Assembly (NCBI RefSeq): GCF_032884065.1
Contig: NW_027063627.1
Span: 1,187,980 to 1,251,979, forward strand
Direction of reading: 5' to 3'
DNA: 64,000 nt
Source of the DNA: Artemia franciscana
Lineage: Eukaryota > Arthropoda > Branchiopoda > Anostraca > Artemiidae
Part shown: piece after piece, positions 61,345 to 64,000 of the stretch
Layout: every line of letters begins with the position of its first letter
How positions within the stretch are numbered: position 1 is the first letter of the stretch
Program-made: the position numbers and the translations under genes
The notes under the pieces: model-generated
The model's database searches: none
Seen by the model: the letters and a program-made list of their open reading frames with translations, nothing else
What the model was told of the DNA's origin: nothing

Positions 61345-62035
61345 AGCTGCTTTAAAACCCTCTGCAGATGTCATAAGTAACAAGGAGAACGCAATCAATA
61401 GTAAATACACAGTTGGAAATGCTGCTATAGAATTCTTTAGAACAACAGCAGGGAAAAGCTACCGAAAAATGACAAAAACGTCTTGCTAGTATCCGTACAG
61501 CATTTAAATCAAATCCAGTCTGAAGGCTTTCACCAGGGCAAGGCTTAAAAAATACAAAACCCATTACGTGTAAATGGCAAGTGAATACTGCTTTCGTATC
61601 TCTGCTTGAGTGCCCTTGCACAAACCAGACATGCTACCACCTTCATTAATTCCAATTAAAACTAACTTGTTCCTGTCAAATCCAAACTCTAAGCAAAGTC
61701 AAGTCATTTGGAGCGTCGAAACGTAAACAAATCTATCTGCTGATCGTCACAGAAACCGACGACAAGAACAAGCTGTTTTATTGAAGTTACTTCACTCATC
61801 TTGTTCAGCCAATATCGAAAACACCTCGCAGTTTTCGCTCTGCTCAAAATTGCGTCTCGAATGGAATTGCCTACACTATCTACGATATCATTCTGCACTA
61901 GAGGAGATGTATATTTCACAGTTTCAGCGGATGATTTGAAATGCTCTCACAGTTTTGTTTTTCCGCAATCCATCAGCAATTGCGACAACCCTCTGAATAC
62001 CGCTTTATTTTCAACACTATTTGCAAGGATATTAC
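61345..62035 (-). pseudogene. DUF4371/hAT transposase relic, middle region
   Basis: The minus strand reads ENKAVFRGLSQLLMDCGKTK, a stop, EHFKSSAETVKYTSPLVQND, then IVDSVGNSIRDAILSRAKTA and SIKQLVLVVGFCDDQQID. After a gap it reads LEFGFDRNKLVLIGINEGGS and MSGLCKGTQAEIRKQYSLAI. This is the order of ZMYM1/P52rIPK-like hAT proteins: NF-x-LL, YTS-x3-QN, the CFSILADET segment, SIKQLxL and GxGYDGAxxMSG-x3-GxQAxI. Two compensating frameshifts have turned the CFSILADET stretch into CFRYWLNKM, so the acidic residue there is lost. A weaker match near 61440-61345 (AAFPTVYLLL, MTSAEGFKAA) may be the start of the C-terminal domain, implying an internal deletion. Confidence 0.82.
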
Positions 62036-62289
62036 TTTTTCAATAAAGACGCCACATGACTAGCTCATGAAAACCAAAAAATAGAATACCTTGAAAAATT
62101 GGTTTAATATTTCTTGGTTTTTAATCCTTTCCTTGTGATTTTGCAAATATAATTCGTGATCAACTGAAATGCTTTTCCTAATTCCATTTTCATAAACATA
62201 ATAGATTTTGTACTAAATTCAATCTTTGACTTTATAAGAACATCTTTAAGGTAAAAAAATGTAAAAAGGGTACGGCACTAGAACCTTAA

Positions 62290-62560
62290 AGCCTAAAACC
62301 AGCGGTTCTAGTCTCTGCTTTAGGTCCCTTCAGCCTGGAAGCGCAATGGGGCCAGCCATCCAGTACTTTCGCACACCCTTCCCGCACACCTTCCCCAGAT
62401 TCCACAGGGTACCCATTTAGAGCTGGGTTGACTCTGGCTGATCCTACAGAGTCATGCCACTGACCCCCGTCCCAAACCCTTCCCAAGCCAACCACACCAG
62501 GAATTGAAGCCCCACCTTTCGGCAAAACCAGTGTGTCACTCACTGGGCTAGTACGACAAT
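62290..62560 (-). mobile_element. tRNA-derived SINE
   Basis: On the minus strand TAGCCCAGTGAGTG (62550-62537) resembles an RNA polymerase III box A and GCTTCAATTCC (62510-62500) a box B, separated by about 28 bp as in tRNA genes. A GC-rich body follows (GGTACCCTGTGGAATCTGGG, GATGGCTGGCCCCATTGCGC) and ends in an AT-rich tail near 62290. GC content is clearly above its surroundings. The 85-codon open frame through it is a by-product. No target duplication was identified, and the parent tRNA is unclear. Confidence 0.72.
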
Positions 62561-62569
62561 ATACGGATT

Positions 62570-64000
62570 AGAAACTAAGCATCCAAGCGTCTGACGTGAG
62601 CCTTTACTGTTATCCTATTCGGCAAAATGGAAACCGTATTTATAGAATGCACCTTATTTGAAGGGCTAAATAGTATTCATTAATACTTTTGGGGTTCGGT
62701 TTTGTTCTTAAGTTTCATTGAAATTTAACTGTATTTCACAAATTTAAATTCCAAAATGGGTTTTCAATTCTTTTAACCTTCACGGCTGCATAATTGTTCG
62801 TCATGCTTCATATTTTATTTGAATCTTACGCTATTTCCAAGAGGAAATAGGAAAACTGACATCAATGTCACCATTCTCACCCCTTAGGAGAAAGGGGTTG
62901 GTTAAAAAAAAATGGGAAAATGAACCAAGGTCTCGAAAGATAGGGGGCAAAAAGACCAACAATTTCTGTCCAACAATCAGTTTTTGTGTACCGTGGCTCA
63001 TTAGCAATCCTCTTCTCTTATTCAAAAAGTATTTTATTGGTGAAAACGAGGAACCACCGCACAAGCTGTTTTTATCAGTTTGGTTTATGAGATATGAAAG
63101 ATGGTAATAATAAAGTGGCCACTGCAACTCGATTTCTTATATTCGTCTTCATTTCACCCCATCTTTTCCAAGAAATGAAAATGTCCTCCCCTTTCAATGC
63201 GTTTTGAATTTGAGGAAATAGGGTCCAGTTTAAAGACCACTATATTCATTTCCTAAGACTACCAAGTAAATAAAACTCCTTGCCAAAAAACCTACTCCGC
63301 TGCGCAACGCAGCTTCTCCGATAGTGTTAAGGATTTACGGCAGTCACTTTATGGCAACAAAAAGCTTTGAGAATTTTTTAATATTTCAGCAGTGTTGCCA
63401 GATGTAGCATAATTATGCAGAACGTAGCATAATTAGGAACCAAAAAGCCTCCAAGCATAATCCTCCTTAAAATAGCATAATTGTAGCATAATCTAAGACG
63501 ATGTAGAACAACTCATAATGTCCCATCAATAAAACGAACACCAAAGATGGTTTATCGAATTTTTTGACCAAACTAAAGTAAAATTTTCGGCACAGCGACA
63601 GACTACGAACCATCTGGTATTTTTTTTTTGTTCTGATCCTGTGGTCTATGGCAAAGAAAAGCGCAGGCAAGATATTTTAATTTAAAGACATGTGGTGATT
63701 GGTTGGATAGGATTGGTGAAGATGATTATTTGATGAAATTTTGAGATTTAGAGAGGTTTCATGTTGTTGCTGTTGGTGGTGAACGGTGAGAGAATTCTGC
63801 TGTGCAATTAGACCTAGCCCTTTCAACAATAGGCAATGGTTCATGGTTCAAGAACTGGTTGATAGCTACTACACACCAGGTGACACCAGCTAGACACCAA
63901 ACTATCGCCGAAACTCCAAAATCACTGGTGGCTAGTTACAGTTAGGGATTCTAGTTTTTGGTAGACACTACATGAACTGCAAGTCTTTCCCCAAAGACAA
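62570..64000. other. Non-coding stretch with short repeated words
   Basis: No gene recognised. GTAGCATAATTA or GTAGCATAAT occurs at least three times between 63403 and 63495, with related AGCATAAT words between, forming a small local cluster. Overlapping frames at 62831-63127 on both strands show no domain. Confidence 0.5.

Noticed and set aside
54338-62035. One single hAT gene split by a 6-kb insertion
   Set aside because: The right-hand fragment lies outside the terminal repeats and target duplication that bound 53898-55557, so two separate copies explain the data better.
62286-62543. An 85-codon Gly/Val-rich minus-strand frame
   Set aside because: It lies within the tRNA-derived SINE; its openness follows from the GC-rich body.

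Overview
The window looks like intergenic and intronic DNA from a repeat-rich, AT-rich animal genome. There is no operon structure, no ribosome-binding-site pattern and no dense coding. Instead there are decayed non-LTR retrotransposons, a Penelope-like element, hAT transposons, Helitron-type debris, foldback elements, microsatellites and a few isolated open frames bounded by GT/AG splice signals. I think an arthropod is most likely. The style of the repeats reminds me of a branchiopod crustacean such as the brine shrimp Artemia, but that is recollection and not proof. Two runs of N (15578-15747 and 34705-34804) show it is a draft assembly.

Layout. 1-1860: diverged non-coding DNA with a small inverted repeat around a Penelope-type motif. 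1862-7047: two broken LINEs in tandem on the + strand; the second has a triplicated 150-bp coding segment and ends in (ATTG)n. 7048-20300: mostly non-coding, with foldback arms, a 201-bp mobile element with target duplication, a degenerate 29-bp tandem array and a MITE. 20300-36000: dominated by one foldback family (a palindromic centre of about 300 bp plus long arms of about 0.9 kb), a 2.5-kb element built of 290-bp units, and a Penelope-like element whose GIY-YIG domain is split by an inversion. 36500-43400: Helitron helicase C-terminus and 3' ends, a second copy of the 290-bp-unit element with a related empty site nearby, and two more LINE remnants. 43690-43998: a MITE with perfect 8-bp target duplication. 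44500-52300: the best candidates for host coding sequence, on the - strand. 53898-55557: a hAT element with terminal repeats, target duplication and an open C-terminal transposase frame. 57425-58054: a 630-bp MITE with perfect 8-bp target duplication. 58900-62600: an old foldback copy, a third Penelope-type motif, a second hAT transposase relic and a tRNA-derived SINE.

Possible host gene. On the - strand, exons at 44881-44538 and 33796-33652 fit in splice phase (2/2) and give one frame of about 162 residues across a 10.7-kb intron. Two further candidate exons at 52214-51915 and 49990-49856 also match in phase (0/0). They could be alternative 5' exons of one long gene read right to left. I do not recognise the product.

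Most of what can be read here is mobile DNA at different stages of decay. Nested insertions allow a partial relative chronology. I see no complete autonomous element.
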